A DNA stretch of 64,000 nt from the NCBI GenBank assembly GCA_036872755.1, contig JAVHNS010000001.1, forward strand, positions 3,658,001 through 3,722,000, written 5' to 3'. Below the pieces are notes generated by a model. That model saw only the letters and a program-made list of their open reading frames with translations, made no database searches and was not told where the DNA came from. The stretch comes from Orbilia blumenaviensis. Lineage: Eukaryota > Ascomycota > Orbiliomycetes > Orbiliales > Orbiliaceae. The position numbers were made by a program, and so were the translations under genes. Positions 47,051-58,700 of the stretch are shown here, one piece after another (the first letter of the stretch is position 1; each line of letters opens with the position of its first letter).

Positions 47051-47074
47051 CAGGCAGGCAGGCAGGCAGGCAGG
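47051..47074. repeat. (CAGG)6 microsatellite
   Basis: Six perfect copies of CAGG in the far upstream region of the Ser/Thr-rich membrane protein gene. Confidence 0.85.
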
Positions 47075-47175
47075 TCCGGTCGACGACCCCATCGATTCTG
47101 GGGGACTGCTACTAGCTACTATTAGCCCAGGCTCATGTCATATGTCCCTACGAATTAAACGAATTGAACTGAACG

Positions 47176-47196
47176 GATTGATTGATTGATTGATTG
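47176..47196. repeat. (GATT)5 microsatellite
   Basis: Five perfect copies of GATT plus G, followed by a GCATTGCAT dyad. Confidence 0.85.
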
Positions 47197-47499
47197 CATT
47201 GCATGGACTCCGTGCATTTTGTTTTTTAGCATTTTACCCTTTTCCCTTCTTTGCCTCTGACCTACCGTTAAATTGCAATTGGCATCCACTCCCGTCGGCC
47301 GTCCCTTTTTTCACGGGTTCTGACCGGGGTACTCTGTCAGTAATCCTTTTCGGCTTCCCAGTGCAGCAGTGCAGCGGTGCAGCGTGCATCTTGTTTTTTC
47401 TTCTTGGTTCTTTGAGTTTACGTACTGCGTTACTGCGATATTGTATTCTGCTGCCAGTCAGTCAGTCGACATCGCAGGCCGCCGCGCTTTAACCTGACT

Positions 47500-47770
47500 T
47501 GCGTTTCTTCTTCTTCTCTTTATTCCTCCCTCATCTTGTTCTCTCGTTTCTCATACTCTTCCACCCCCCGCCCCCCCTTCTCCCTTCCACTCCCTTTTCT
47601 TTTTCTTCTTCTTCTACCCTCGCTCACTTTACACAGTTATTTTTTATTGTTCTTATTGTTCTTATTGTTCTTGGTTTTTTTTTTTTTATTTTTTATATCC
47701 TCTCGTTCCCGGTTGTCCTTTCCCTCCTTCCACTCGTTTTCGACTTCCACTCGTTTTCCGTCTTGTCCTG
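47500..47770 (+). promoter_or_regulatory. CT-rich tract upstream of the Ser/Thr-rich membrane protein
   Basis: Strong C/T bias on the plus strand, including TTATTGTTC x3 near 47644-47670 and TTGTCCTG/TGTCCTG repeats near 47762-47784. It resembles CT-rich core promoters of moulds but lies about 1.7 kb from the start codon, implying a long leader or a promoter-proximal intron. Confidence 0.3.
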
Positions 47771-49484
47771 TCTTGTCCTGTCCTGTTTGGCCAAAGGATT
47801 AAATACGGGACGGACGATAGTAAGCAGCAAATCAGGCTGGCTGGGCTGCTGGGCTTATTATTAGGTTGGGCGACCGTTACAGTTGGAGCGACCGCCGAGG
47901 GGCAAAACCACCCGACGCCATTCTCCTTCAGTTAAAGATCGATGGTTCCGCCGGTCCATGTCGACATCATTGCACTGCATCGAGGTCCGATCGATTATCT
48001 CGGTTTTTGAAAGCGTCGACGGTCTGCCTAAGTATTCAAGTTAGTACTTAAGCAAGTACTTAATTCTTTTAAGTACCTCTCCCTATTACTCAGCATAGTG
48101 GCGACAACGACAACCGCTACGACATCAATATCGTACATACAATACATACTACTCAGCTATTAGTAGTAGTAGCGGTACTTACTAGTGGTATATACCATCT
48201 ACCTAACCTCTCCTCCTTCTTCTCCCTCCCCCCCTTCCTTCATCTTCATCTCACTCAAACCTGGATCAATCCTTTTCGTCAATAATATCGCGACTAAGCA
48301 TATTCGTCTACACATCTGACACACTCACACATACAAATACTCAAAGTCGCAATTCAACTATGACCGCTCAGTACATTATTACAACAGCAACAGCAACAAC
48401 AACAAAATCATCATCATCAATCACTATTACGCCTACTAAACGCCGCAATCGTAGTAATTCACGACGACGAATTCTCTGAATACCTTTTTTCTTTTCTTTC
48501 TTTTCTCTTTCTTTGTTTTAATCGCTGGAGCGACTGACGATACCGAAGCTAACCTGCTTTTGCTCCCTTTTTTTTTTAACGAATTGGAAATAAACCCAAA
48601 CGACCAGAAGGGAAAGTGAAAGTGCCACCCGCAATTTCCGCTCCTAGATGAGGAATTTTTCGGCATCGTCTTCCTGATACCCCAAAAATACACAACTGCA
48701 CAGAACCGCCTGCTATTTTGTGGTGGTGGTTCTAGTGCTTGTAGTAGTGGAATTTTTTGACTCTGCCCGTCGACCACAGTATTATACCATCCTCTCGCTC
48801 ATAACATAGCCTCTCTTTATCTTTTTTCTCCACTTTTCTCACTACGATAGTCACTCCTTTTTTTATTTTTATATCTTCTTTGTTTTCTATTGTAGTATTT
48901 TATTTTTGTTTTTTATTTTTTATCTCCATTGCGCTAAAGTGTTCCCGAACTCTTTCTTTTTGTTTTAATTGCTTCCCGATCGAGATAACCTAAACCGCTT
49001 CCACTGGCACCCCCTCCACTTCAATAACTACAACCTGAATTACGACAAAAAAAAAACAGCCACTCGGATTCCACATCCAAAAATACCACCAAACGTACAT
49101 CCACGGATAGCTCGCCTCGGTCGACTTCCGTTCCACTACCCACAAATTCCTGGCGACCCTTAATTACCCGTCTTGACAGCAATCGCTTTGGATCCAGACC
49201 GTTCGTTACCTCAATTCATCGCAAAATCCCGATATCTGTGATATTTAGAGACAGACAAAGAAGAAGAAGAAAAAAACGGCCCTACGCCTTCTCAACCAAA
49301 AGAAACACAGAAAAAAACAAAAGAAACCGAAATTCTATATTTTAATCACTAGTCCGAATGAATCGCTGCAAGGGACCGGCTCCATCAACAACAACAAATA
49401 CAAGACCGGCTTGCATACGGCGGCATTTATCTACTTTATAGATTGTATCGCAATACCGGCCCTTTGCTGTGGTCCGAGGCGGTG

Positions 49485-51266
49485 ATGAGGGAGCGGATCA
49501 GGCGATATATCCCGAGCTTTAAGCAGAGGAGTCTGGATGGCCGAGGGCGTGGATCGCGAGCGACTTTTTTGGATGCGACGGGAGAAGGGAGGGATGGGAC
49601 GCCAACGGCTGACGAGCGCGATATGGAAACTGCGCTTGCGAGAGTGCGACAGTTGGAGAATAGTAGGGATAAGGGTCCGGCGGCCCAGCGCAACCGACGG
49701 CGCAATGTGGTAGTGGCAAAGCGACAAGAATCCGAGGATGGTCCGATCACTCTACCCGAAACTATCGACGATATAGTGGATGGAAACCAGCCTCCGGTCG
49801 GTGTCGCCGGTGCGACGGTAACGGTATCAATTGGATTATCGCTACAGGTTACGACGATTTCATTGGATGGCTCGACGTTCGTTAGTATTAGTTCGTCGTG
49901 GTTTACATTCGATGCGACTGGAGGGATCAGTAGTGCGATACCAACTTCGACGTTGGATATGTTGACGACAACTACAGCGACGGCGACTGACACTACCACG
50001 ACATCGGACTCTTCCACGCCGTTAGAAACGTCTACATCTTCTTTCTCAGAAGCGACTCCAAGCATTCCGACACCTACTAGCTCTCCGATAACATTTTTAA
50101 CACTTCCCACAACGACATCGGCTACTTCTGCCGCACTTGACCAGGCGACAGTCTCTTTCGTTGATGTTCCCACCGTTTATTCTACAACATTGTCAGCGTC
50201 AATGGTTAGTTCTAGAAATATGACAGCCCATGGAATGGTACGAACAACAGTGCGGAAGACATCGACATCACTCAAAACCTCCAGTTCTTCTCGTACTTCT
50301 TCATCCTCTCACACCTCTTCACAACCTACATCAACACGAATATCTACATCAATTGTGGCTGCTTCGACAATATATCCGGCCGAAAGCGAACCGACCACGC
50401 CGCTTGACTCGCCGACAACATCGGTAGAGACCAGCCCAGATGCCGGGGTTGGATCCAATAATGGATCGCAACCTCTCAGCGAAAGGCTCCCACCAATTTT
50501 GGGAGGCGTCTTTGGTGGTTTGGCGGGAATTGGCTTGGTATTATGGGCGCTACTTTTCTTGGTACGAAAAAGACGGAAGACCAGTGAAAGAGCAATTGGG
50601 ATTCTAGGCCCTGGAACAAGAGGTGGCCACCACCGTGCTATTTCGACGGAAACTGGAGCGGGGTCTGTGGGAGGAATGTCCCAGGCACGGACCTCGTTAA
50701 TGCCTGGTTTCCTTGGAGCTGGTTTGTTCGGTCGGTCTTCAGCTGATACGTCTGCCGAGCCGGCTGAGAGAGGTTTTGTTAAGATATCTGGGAGGAAACT
50801 GCCGTCAATGTACGGCGGCGATGATATGGTTCCTGCGAGCATTGCTGTGGCTAATGCAAGGGCCTCGGTATCTGAGACCGGAAGCCGGAATGTCAGCGGT
50901 GGAACACATCATGCGGGAGGAGCGTCGAGCAGCGCGAGAGGGTCGTTTTACCAAGACGATGATATCATGCATGCACCAACGCCCAGCCCCTTCCATCCGG
51001 GGGCAGCAAGGACGGCGATGAGGTCTGGTTCTCCAGCCCATGTGAGTCGCATATCTGAAGACGAACCTATGCCGGCTCAAAACAGACGGCCTCCACCACC
51101 TCCACCACCTCAAATCAACGACCCGGGTGAAGGTAGTTCAAGGTACCCAACACCCCCACCAGGAGCAGTACGTAGAATGCATTCCCTGATTGGGACTGAT
51201 GGAGTTGGACGCAGCCTCGCGAGTCAGGATGGGAGCAAGACATCAAGGTTTACGGAAGATGTCTAG
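49485..51266 (+). CDS. Single-pass Ser/Thr-rich membrane protein (Mid2/WSC-sensor-like topology)
   Basis: 593 residues from ATG 49485; the frame is open upstream to 49443 without another ATG. Residues 1-85 are Arg-rich and lack a signal peptide (MRERIRRYIPSFKQRS). A small domain around GVAGATVTVSIGLSLQ is followed by about 180 Ser/Thr-rich residues, a membrane segment (ILGGVFGGLAGIGLVLWALLFLV, about 337-360) and stop-transfer RKRRK. A cytoplasmic tail of ~230 residues carries the conserved-looking GFVKISGRKLPS, a PPPPPPPQ run and many Ser/Pro sites. The topology resembles cell-wall stress sensors, but those have a cleavable signal and often a WSC or Cys-rich head. The missing signal could mean an unrecognised upstream exon or signal-anchor insertion. 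I know the tail pattern from other moulds but not its role. Confidence 0.7.
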   Translation: MRERIRRYIPSFKQRSLDGRGRGSRATFLDATGEGRDGTPTADERDMETALARVRQLENSRDKGPAAQRNRRRNVVVAKRQESEDGPITLPETIDDIVDGNQPPVGVAGATVTVSIGLSLQVTTISLDGSTFVSISSSWFTFDATGGISSAIPTSTLDMLTTTTATATDTTTTSDSSTPLETSTSSFSEATPSIPTPTSSPITFLTLPTTTSATSAALDQATVSFVDVPTVYSTTLSASMVSSRNMTAHGMVRTTVRKTSTSLKTSSSSRTSSSSHTSSQPTSTRISTSIVAASTIYPAESEPTTPLDSPTTSVETSPDAGVGSNNGSQPLSERLPPILGGVFGGLAGIGLVLWALLFLVRKRRKTSERAIGILGPGTRGGHHRAISTETGAGSVGGMSQARTSLMPGFLGAGLFGRSSADTSAEPAERGFVKISGRKLPSMYGGDDMVPASIAVANARASVSETGSRNVSGGTHHAGGASSSARGSFYQDDDIMHAPTPSPFHPGAARTAMRSGSPAHVSRISEDEPMPAQNRRPPPPPPPQINDPGEGSSRYPTPPPGAVRRMHSLIGTDGVGRSLASQDGSKTSRFTEDV

Positions 51267-53177
51267 CCGTCCCCTCTCTATTACTCTTTCTATCCTCCTG
51301 CGAATTTGAATCGCAATTTTAATGCTATCCTCCCTGATACGGACTATGAGCTATGGCCGATGTGAGGCCCTGTATTTTTATTAATACTACTTCGTTGTTC
51401 TTTTATAAGTACATATTCAAATCCTTCTAGTATCTTTTTGTTCCTAAAGCCACCTACTTGATTTCCCTTTTTTCATTTCTCTTCTTACAACCCTTTTTTC
51501 AACTTCCTTTTTTTCCTTTTCTTCTTTTCTTTCTAGTAATATTATACCCCTTCTGTTATGTCCAACCCTTTTTTTTCTTTCTTTCTTTCTTTTTTTTTTT
51601 CCGAACTTCTAAATGCGAATTTTTCCTTTTTCATTTTCCTTTTCATTTTCCTTTTTTTACTTGGTTTCGGGCTGCGACGAAGAGAAAGAGTATGAGAGAG
51701 AGAGAGAGAGAAAAGACCCTTTCCCGCCTTCACGATCAGTCAATCTGTATTATATTATAGCGTCCGTCTACCAGCAGTAGCGACTTGATTGAATCTTATA
51801 TGTACATTGCAGATGCAGATGCAGATGCACCACTATGTAGTACTACTTCCTTGCTCACTTTACTTAAGTACCTATTACCTTAGTACCCATTGCCTGAGAT
51901 ATACATATATATATTTCTAGTCCGGGTTTTCTTTTTACTGAAGAATCGAAAAGTTCAAACGTTCAACAATTATAAGCTTTCAAACGCAAATAACGAGCAT
52001 AAACGTATCTGATGTCCAGTATCTTTGATATTGTGGATGTGTTTCTGGGATGCACTATACCTGAGGAGTACCTAATTTATATAATCAAAGAGGCAACTCT
52101 AGCATGCATGCATCAACCAAGCGGTCTCTGGCGCCCCGAGTTAAATCATCAATTATAAACAAAGCTGGGTCTGCAGCATGTAAACCCGGCTAGCCACTTG
52201 TAGACCATGCAAGTAATAGTACTAGACCATTGTTCCGGTTGTTGTTGGTGGTGGTGGCAGACGACACCATCCTTAGTTCACACTGCAGTTGCTCCCCGCT
52301 ACAGTGCTCTCCCTGCAAGCTGCGGACTGGCTAGCCCTCTTCCAGTTCCTCTGCTTCTACTTCCCTCCTCCTTCGCCTCCTTCAAACCTCTTTCTTCCTT
52401 TCATCCCCCACATTCATCCACCACCATCACCGCCACAATCTCCACTCTGCTTTACCGCTCGTCGCTGCTGTCGCCGGCATTGTCGCTAACCTCTACCGTT
52501 TCCAAAGGTACAGTATGTTCGTTCTCTATGCTGCAATTCCTCCGACAATGCATTCACCACCTTGCCGTTGGGTTCTGGTCCATGTGGAACGTCCGAGTCG
52601 CTAACAGCTGCATGCAATGTTGCTCGGTGGCGGGTGTTGTAGGCCCTGGCAAGCGCACTGTGAACGACGTGACCTCTCTTGCATCACCGCGCACCCACTC
52701 TTCAAATTGACCTTGCTTGCCCCTCCACGCACCCGAGTACGTCCCCTCCCCCTCTAGACTTGGCTAGCTTTCGTTTCGTCTTAGTGTCTAGTGTTTCATA
52801 CTATTGCTGCTGCTGTTTTTGTATATTCAACATTTCATGCTCCAGTGTGTCTATGCATTGCTTTTCCAATTGAGTTCCTGCCTGTGTCTCTGATAGCTTA
52901 TGATATCATTTGCATTTGCCTATCGGAGAGACTGGTAGGGGAAAAAAGAAACACATTCCATCATGTTGGGATTTCCCAATTAATACGATAAAACCCGATA
53001 TATCAACGTTGCAAAAAGAGGTCAACACTAACGCAAATTTTCCATTATCCGAAAATTTGTTATATACCACAGGAAAACCCCGAATCTATCCTCCGTAATA
53101 AGCATTACCTTAATCTCGAATAAGGACTTATCGAGACCGACTCCCTTTTCTTTTCCGACCTCCGGCTTCCAAGAACC
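51267..53177. other. Intergenic, no gene recognised
   Basis: T/C-rich 3' sequence, a GAGA run near 51691-51712, GCAGAT x3 near 51811-51828 and the promoter of the HMG gene. A 167-codon frame at 52207-52710 is Ser/Pro/Leu-rich with no domain and was not accepted. Confidence 0.5.
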
Positions 53178-54316
53178 ATGTTGGCAGTCGGGAGAAGCCG
53201 TCTTGCCGCCAGCAGCGGGCTGTCGCTGCCAAAGCTCAGTGCTATTGTCGCCAGAGCCATTGCTCGTTCTGGACCTCTTTCGTCCGGTGCTGCCAATGCT
53301 ATCACCAGCCAGGCAACCTTTGCTCCCTTCGTCAAGGCCAATTTACCTCTTTTGACTACCCTTGTCCTTCGAGAGTATGCGACAGCTGCCAAAAAGACCG
53401 CTACGAAGAAGACTGCCACAAAGAAGACATCTGCAAAGAAATCGACTAAGCCGGCTGCCAGACGTCGTACCGTTGCGAAGAAGAGCGGCACCCGCCGCAC
53501 TGCCACCAAGAAAAAGACAGCTGCAAAGAAGAAGAAGGCAGCTCCAAAGAAGAAGAAGGTTGTCAAGAAGAAGAAGGTCGCCGTCAAGAAGCCAGGTATC
53601 CGTGTCCAATATGATAAGGCGATGGATGCTCCACCAAGGAGAGTTAGCCCGTACAATCTATTCTTCGTTGAAGCTAGCAAGGGGATTGCCGCTGGAGTCA
53701 AGGCCAGCGATAGGGCTAAGGAAACTGCTGTGCAATGGCATGCTCTCTCCGAGACCGACAAGCAGGTAAGAAAATGACGATATACGATTGTGCTTTGCTG
53801 CTTGTCATAAAGCTGATGATTATACACTATAGGCCTGGAAAGATCGTGCAGCCGAGGAAAGTATCAAGAGGAAGGCCGCTTACGCTCAATGGCTTGCAAA
53901 ACAGAATCCAGTGGACATTGCCGCTGCCAACAACGCTCGCAATCGTATCCGTGCTCATCGATTGCAGAAAGGCATCAAGGGCTCCACGTCGATTGCCAGG
54001 ATTAGGGACGACAGATTGGTCAAACGTTCCCTTACACCTTGGATCTTCTTCGTCAAGGAAAAGATTCAGACCCCAGAGATTGTTGCCCTTGACCGCAGGG
54101 AAAAGTTGAAGAGAATGTCCGAGCTTTGGAAGGCGACCACCGATGCCAACAAGAAGGTAAATAGCTCACCTGTTTTGGGCTTTTTGTCAGGATGACTATG
54201 ACTTTCAATCATCTAACTACCCATCTTGCAACTAGAAATACGCGGATCTCGCTGCTAAGGACGCGATCCGTTATAAGAATGAGAAGGCTGAATTTGAGAA
54301 GAAATACCAGAATTAA
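53178..54316 (+). CDS. Mitochondrial double HMG-box DNA-packaging protein with histone-H1-like Lys/Ala region
   Basis: Exons 53178-53765, 53833-54156 and 54236-54316 (introns 67 and 79 bp) encode 330 residues. The N-terminal 65 residues are rich in Arg/Ala/Ser/Leu without acids and end LREYATAA, a typical matrix-peptidase site (Arg two before Tyr). Residues ~70-148 are almost only Lys, Ala, Thr and Arg (repeats such as TATKKTA, AAKKKKAAPKKKK), like histone H1 tails. Two HMG boxes follow: ~150-225 (RRVSPYNLFFVEASKG...AWKDRAA...YAQW) and ~258-330 (KRSLTPWIFFVKEKI...KKYADLAAKDAIRYKNEK). The order, targeting peptide, Lys-rich tail, two HMG boxes, parallels Physarum Glom more than yeast Abf2, which has two boxes but no long tail. 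Inferred role: compacting and protecting mtDNA nucleoids. A nuclear linker-histone-like role is less likely given the leader. Confidence 0.85.
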
Positions 54317-55765
54317 TAACGTATAGCTGGGTAAGTCTAAAAGCAACGTGCGAGTGCCCGAGTGTAGCACCGTTTTCATCGACCCACGTTTTTCTAACCT
54401 TATTCTGCTCGGTATAGGTTGTGTTACCCGAGCCTCGTGCCTTGCCACACCTTGATGATCATTAACGCATAGGTAGCGACAAAATCACGATCTGGTTCGA
54501 TATCGGATTTCTTTTCCCTTGTCTCCCTTTTTTTTGTTTCTGGAACTCCTATATCAGCCTTTTTAAGTTGGTATTTTCCAATTGTTCTCCTTCCAGGTTT
54601 TCAACACCGGGCACCAATTATCTTGATTGGCCTTTTTTTTTTTTTTTTTTTTCATCCTCCCCCGCCATAACGGATATCAGCCGCTCTTCGTCTTTATAAT
54701 CCTCCTCTACTAGGACCACGACTGCATTGATGACTTGAGCGTTTACCCTGTTTTAGGATACATATTTACCTCCGCCGTTATTCATGTATACTAGCAGGAC
54801 CATCCCCCCCTTGCATCATTGAATCCTTCCTCTTCCGACTCTTTCTACCTTCTGTCACTTTTCCTCTGCTGATGTTCGTTTGTACATAAGAAATATCTCT
54901 CCTGTCCCCCAATACCCTCTGTAAGCTAAGGAAGGTGATATATCGGTGCACTCCTTCCCTCTTCTTCTCATCTTTTTGGGGGATATGACATAACGTTGTC
55001 TTTTTTTTTTTTTCTCCTTGTTTTTGGGGGGCAGTTTTGTTTTTACGTTGGGAAGGCTACCATTAGAGGTTTCTTCACTTACTATAAGCACCTTCGTCCC
55101 TAATCCTTCCTCCTAAACCCCCCAACACCTACATCCAACTTCTAACATCTCCTATATGCCCTTTGGTATGCTAGTTTGCTAATTTGGTCCCCCGCATTTC
55201 TATTGGAGCCGAAGTGGATAGATTGTAGTGGTAGTGATAAGATGGCCAAGTAAGAGAGTGTATATATACCATCCTGGGGAAGAGAGACATATTAATGCCT
55301 AATGGAACTGGTCGTGGTTGGAAGGTTCTGGAGTGTATATAAGTCGGTATCTTGTAGCGGGGGGGAGATGGGATGAAAAAGAAAGAGAGGGTGGGGAGAA
55401 AAAGAAATGTTTTGGTACATTTTACGAAAGAGGAGCGGGACTAGTCGATTTATGTGTTTATATTGTCTCATAATAACGGATAATGATCCTATGTACTCTG
55501 GGACCGATCCTAGGTCCTCTAAGGCTTTAAAAAGGGCATTCATTACTGAAACTTAGGCACGCAGCGGTATTAGAAAAATGGTTTCCATAGAATTCTAAAT
55601 CATTCCCACGCTAGTTACCAACATAACCCCCCCCCCCCCCCCCCTTTCATATAAGTAGTCTCATAATTAACGAATTAACGACTTTATATCAGCGTACAAA
55701 AATCGAAGTAATAAAAGACCGTAGGAATTCAAAAATATTAAAGAAGATTCCACGGTTCCATCGCT
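54317..55765. other. Intergenic between HMG and Med16 genes
   Basis: Convergent 3' regions. It contains T20 at 54633-54652, a T-rich run near 55001-55013 and a C18 tract at 55627-55644. No gene recognised. Confidence 0.5.
55627..55644. repeat. C18 mononucleotide tract
   Basis: An uninterrupted run of 18 C followed by TTTC, about 120 bp beyond the Med16 stop codon. Such long G/C homopolymers are less common than A/T runs. Confidence 0.8.
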
Positions 55766-58700
55766 TTAATCCCCATGCATCCACAAGCAACCACACACAC
55801 AAACCCTACTAACATTCTGCAACCAAAGCCCCATCCTCGTACTAGGAATCAAATCCTCAACGACCTCTCCACACCTCAAACACCTCCTAACCGGCGTCCC
55901 CTTCTTCAACAAACATTTTCTCAAAGTATCAACCCTCTCTGTCTTCTTAAACATCAAACTCTTCCTATCATCATGAAACCCCAACCAAGTCGTATCGAAG
56001 AAAAATATCTGCGAAGGGTCGATATCATTCTTCAAAAACGCCAGGCTCTGACGTAGGAATTGGTCGACTATGGGGTAGAAGACTTCAGGAATCTCGCCGG
56101 TTAGGAATATCATCCTGTCGACGTCGATTCGACGTTGTGGGTCCCAGGTTTCGGTTATCCGTTTGATGTGGGCGATTATGTCTACCAGCAGCTTTTCAAA
56201 CATATTAAATTTGACGGGGTTGGCGTCCATTATCGTACGCAGCGATTGGAAACCTTGCTTAAGGGCTTCGTCGACGGTGTTTTGGGCGAGATGGTCGCGG
56301 GCGGCTTGGTCAAAGCCGCGGAGGGCGCGGGAGTTGTACTTTAAGAGGAAACGGGAGGCACCGGTGAGGATTAAGGGGAGGGCACAGGAGTTGGTTTCGT
56401 GCACTATGGGGGTAATTTAGTTAGCACCCGATGGTGATGACAATTGTAATGGTGATGATGGAGGACATACTGATCTTCTTCACGAGTTCCATGTTGTTGG
56501 TATCCGAACGTACTCGGCGTGCGAGCTCGAGTAGCTCGTCAACAAGATAAACGTGGAACTCGATCTCCCACCTTACTACACCAAGAAGATTCTGTAGGGC
56601 ATCTATATACTAAATTAGCTATCCAATTCTCCATATAAAGAATAATGATTAACAAGCGGTACTTACTCGACTTAGAATCCTCCACATCCTGCCTGTGCCT
56701 TGCTACGTTATTCATAAAATAGCCGAATCCTACCGAAGTCGCCTTCAAATGCAGCGTAGCTTGTGCAATCTTTGCAGGTATAGGCTTTGGATTCGCCCAT
56801 CCTTTATAGTATAACGCAGATTGTAAACTCAAGCAGCGTTGGAAAAACGGATTCCGTTGCAATTTCTCATTGCTCTGCTCCTGCAGAAAGTCAATCGCCT
56901 GATTAAGTGAGCGATGTGCTTCGAGGAGAACGCATGTTTTGAAATCTACATAAAAAGGGAGATTAGAAATAACAACTGATATGGAGTTCAGGGTTTGAAG
57001 GACGTACGGTCGTTAGAATACTGTCGCGCAACAGCTGCCAGGTCATCATTGTTCGAATGATTATTCGATGAGCAGGCATGCTGCTGCGCAAGTGTAGCTG
57101 CTGCTATTAAGATATTGGCTGGAAGTGAATATATGTTAGATTTTATTTCCGTTGCGTATGAGCTTGTTTACTTCGATTCCAAACTTACGGTTGTTTTCCG
57201 GTGTCCCCTCGAGCGCATCATGGTGTGTCATGAGTACTAGATTAACATCATGTTCCTTTGTAAGGAGGGCCACAGCCGCATAATTTGGCGATAGTACAAT
57301 GTCGATATCTAAATCGTTCATAGTCAGACGAAAAGCCCCCAGCCGAGGTACTGCTACTAAAGAAGAAGATGCTTACGGGGGCCTAATAGCGGAAAATGCC
57401 AGCCTGCGTGTACCATGTTTAACAGCTTTTCGTTATTGGCGGTTGGGTGAACACTATTGAACTGCATTCTAGAGTGATTGAAATTGGACATGAGTTTCAA
57501 GTTGGAAAAAGATTACCAGTGTTTTCGGAAAATTTAGGCACTAACCGGTCTCTTATTTCAAATGAACCGTCTGTATAGGTGATGCCGACCATAGTACTAG
57601 CATTGATCTGCGTTACCGACAGGGCACATTTGTGTAGAGGCACATCCGGATATGAGATGAGCTCGTGACGCTAGTTTTCGAACGGCTGTTAACTATGCCT
57701 TCCTCGAATGACTTTATTTTAGGTAGGGACTGTACCTCTTTCTCAATAACCGTACTGTTCCTTCTCTGAGCTAACTGATCAAAGCCCGGATGTAACGACG
57801 TCCCAACATTCCTCAGCTCCCACCTTCTGATCGTAGTCAACGGTTGCTGCTGTGATGTATTCGCAAAGAACCCCAAGACAACATGGTACTGCATATTATT
57901 TCCAGGAAACGGAGATAATACTTCCAAGTGTGTAAGGAACGAAGTGGCAGCATCATTCCCATCACCCGGGCAGTGCTCGATCTTTAAACGTTTGATATGA
58001 ATGGACACAGGCTGCTGTAGCTGCGCAACATTGGTGTTTGGAGGCGGGTTAGCATGCTTCCAATCGATAGCGATGCGGTAGAGTCGTAGTTGCTTGGACT
58101 GTGTGTAAACGGCTAAGACAGCTGTTCGATCTGTGGCTCTTCAAGAATATCTAATGATCAGTCCCAACTATCCCAAATGGCAACGCTAGCATGGCGTAAA
58201 ATTTACGGAGTAGTGCAAGTACCTCTATCGGGCGCATATGCAGCGTGTGTTATTAGGTCGTCCATAGATGTATACGATTCCAAATCTGCCGTAGCTTTTT
58301 GGATATGCTGTGCATCAGAGGCATACCACATCTTAACCACCCCGTTTCTGGTGACGCCTACGCAGGCAGCTCGGCCTTGTATCGGGTTCAGAGGTCCCAT
58401 GGGGGGTAGTGAGTTCGTGGGATATTTGAAGATTCCATCCGTCTTTATAGCAGCCTTACTCAGAGCATACTATACATCCTTCTTGTCAGTATTCACACCA
58501 GACACAGGCATACACAATAATATAACACCCACCGGCTTATTCATATTCAACCACCATAGCCCCACCAGCATAGATAGATCATCTTTAACCATCACCTGTG
58601 TCGGCCTTAGAAGATTCAACCGATCCAGCGAAACATATACTGTCCAAATCGCCAACCGGCCATATATATCCGTGATAGCAATTTCAGACCCAATATTATT

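Larger units (their letters stand above)
42321..49484. other. 7.2-kb stretch without a recognised gene
   Basis: Holds the diverged tandem duplication (42950-43290), a T17 tract near 44369-44385, microsatellites near 47051 and 47176, and, from about 47.5 kb, a CT-rich zone that is probably the long promoter/leader of the gene at 49485. Unrecognised frames of 60-121 codons occur; the longest (47499-47864) is CT-bias coding for Phe/Leu/Ser. Confidence 0.45.

Noticed and set aside
47499..47864. 121-codon Phe/Leu/Ser-rich frame
   Set aside because: Product of a CT-rich tract; resembles other pyrimidine-biased frames in this window.
52207..52710. 167-codon plus-strand frame
   Set aside because: Ser/Pro/Leu composition from CT-rich DNA, no recognisable domain, no convincing splice or promoter context.
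53105..53827. 240-codon minus-strand frame opposite the HMG gene
   Set aside because: Phe/Leu/Val-rich mirror of the Lys/Ala codon repeats of the real gene; no domain and no independent support.
57613..57735. Reading Med16 exon 4 straight through into VQSLPKIKSFEEG
   Set aside because: That frame ends at a stop without reaching the conserved YTDGSFEIRDR block; a 65-bp intron with GTACAG/TAG and a GTTAAC branch site restores it. Kept as a possible retention form.
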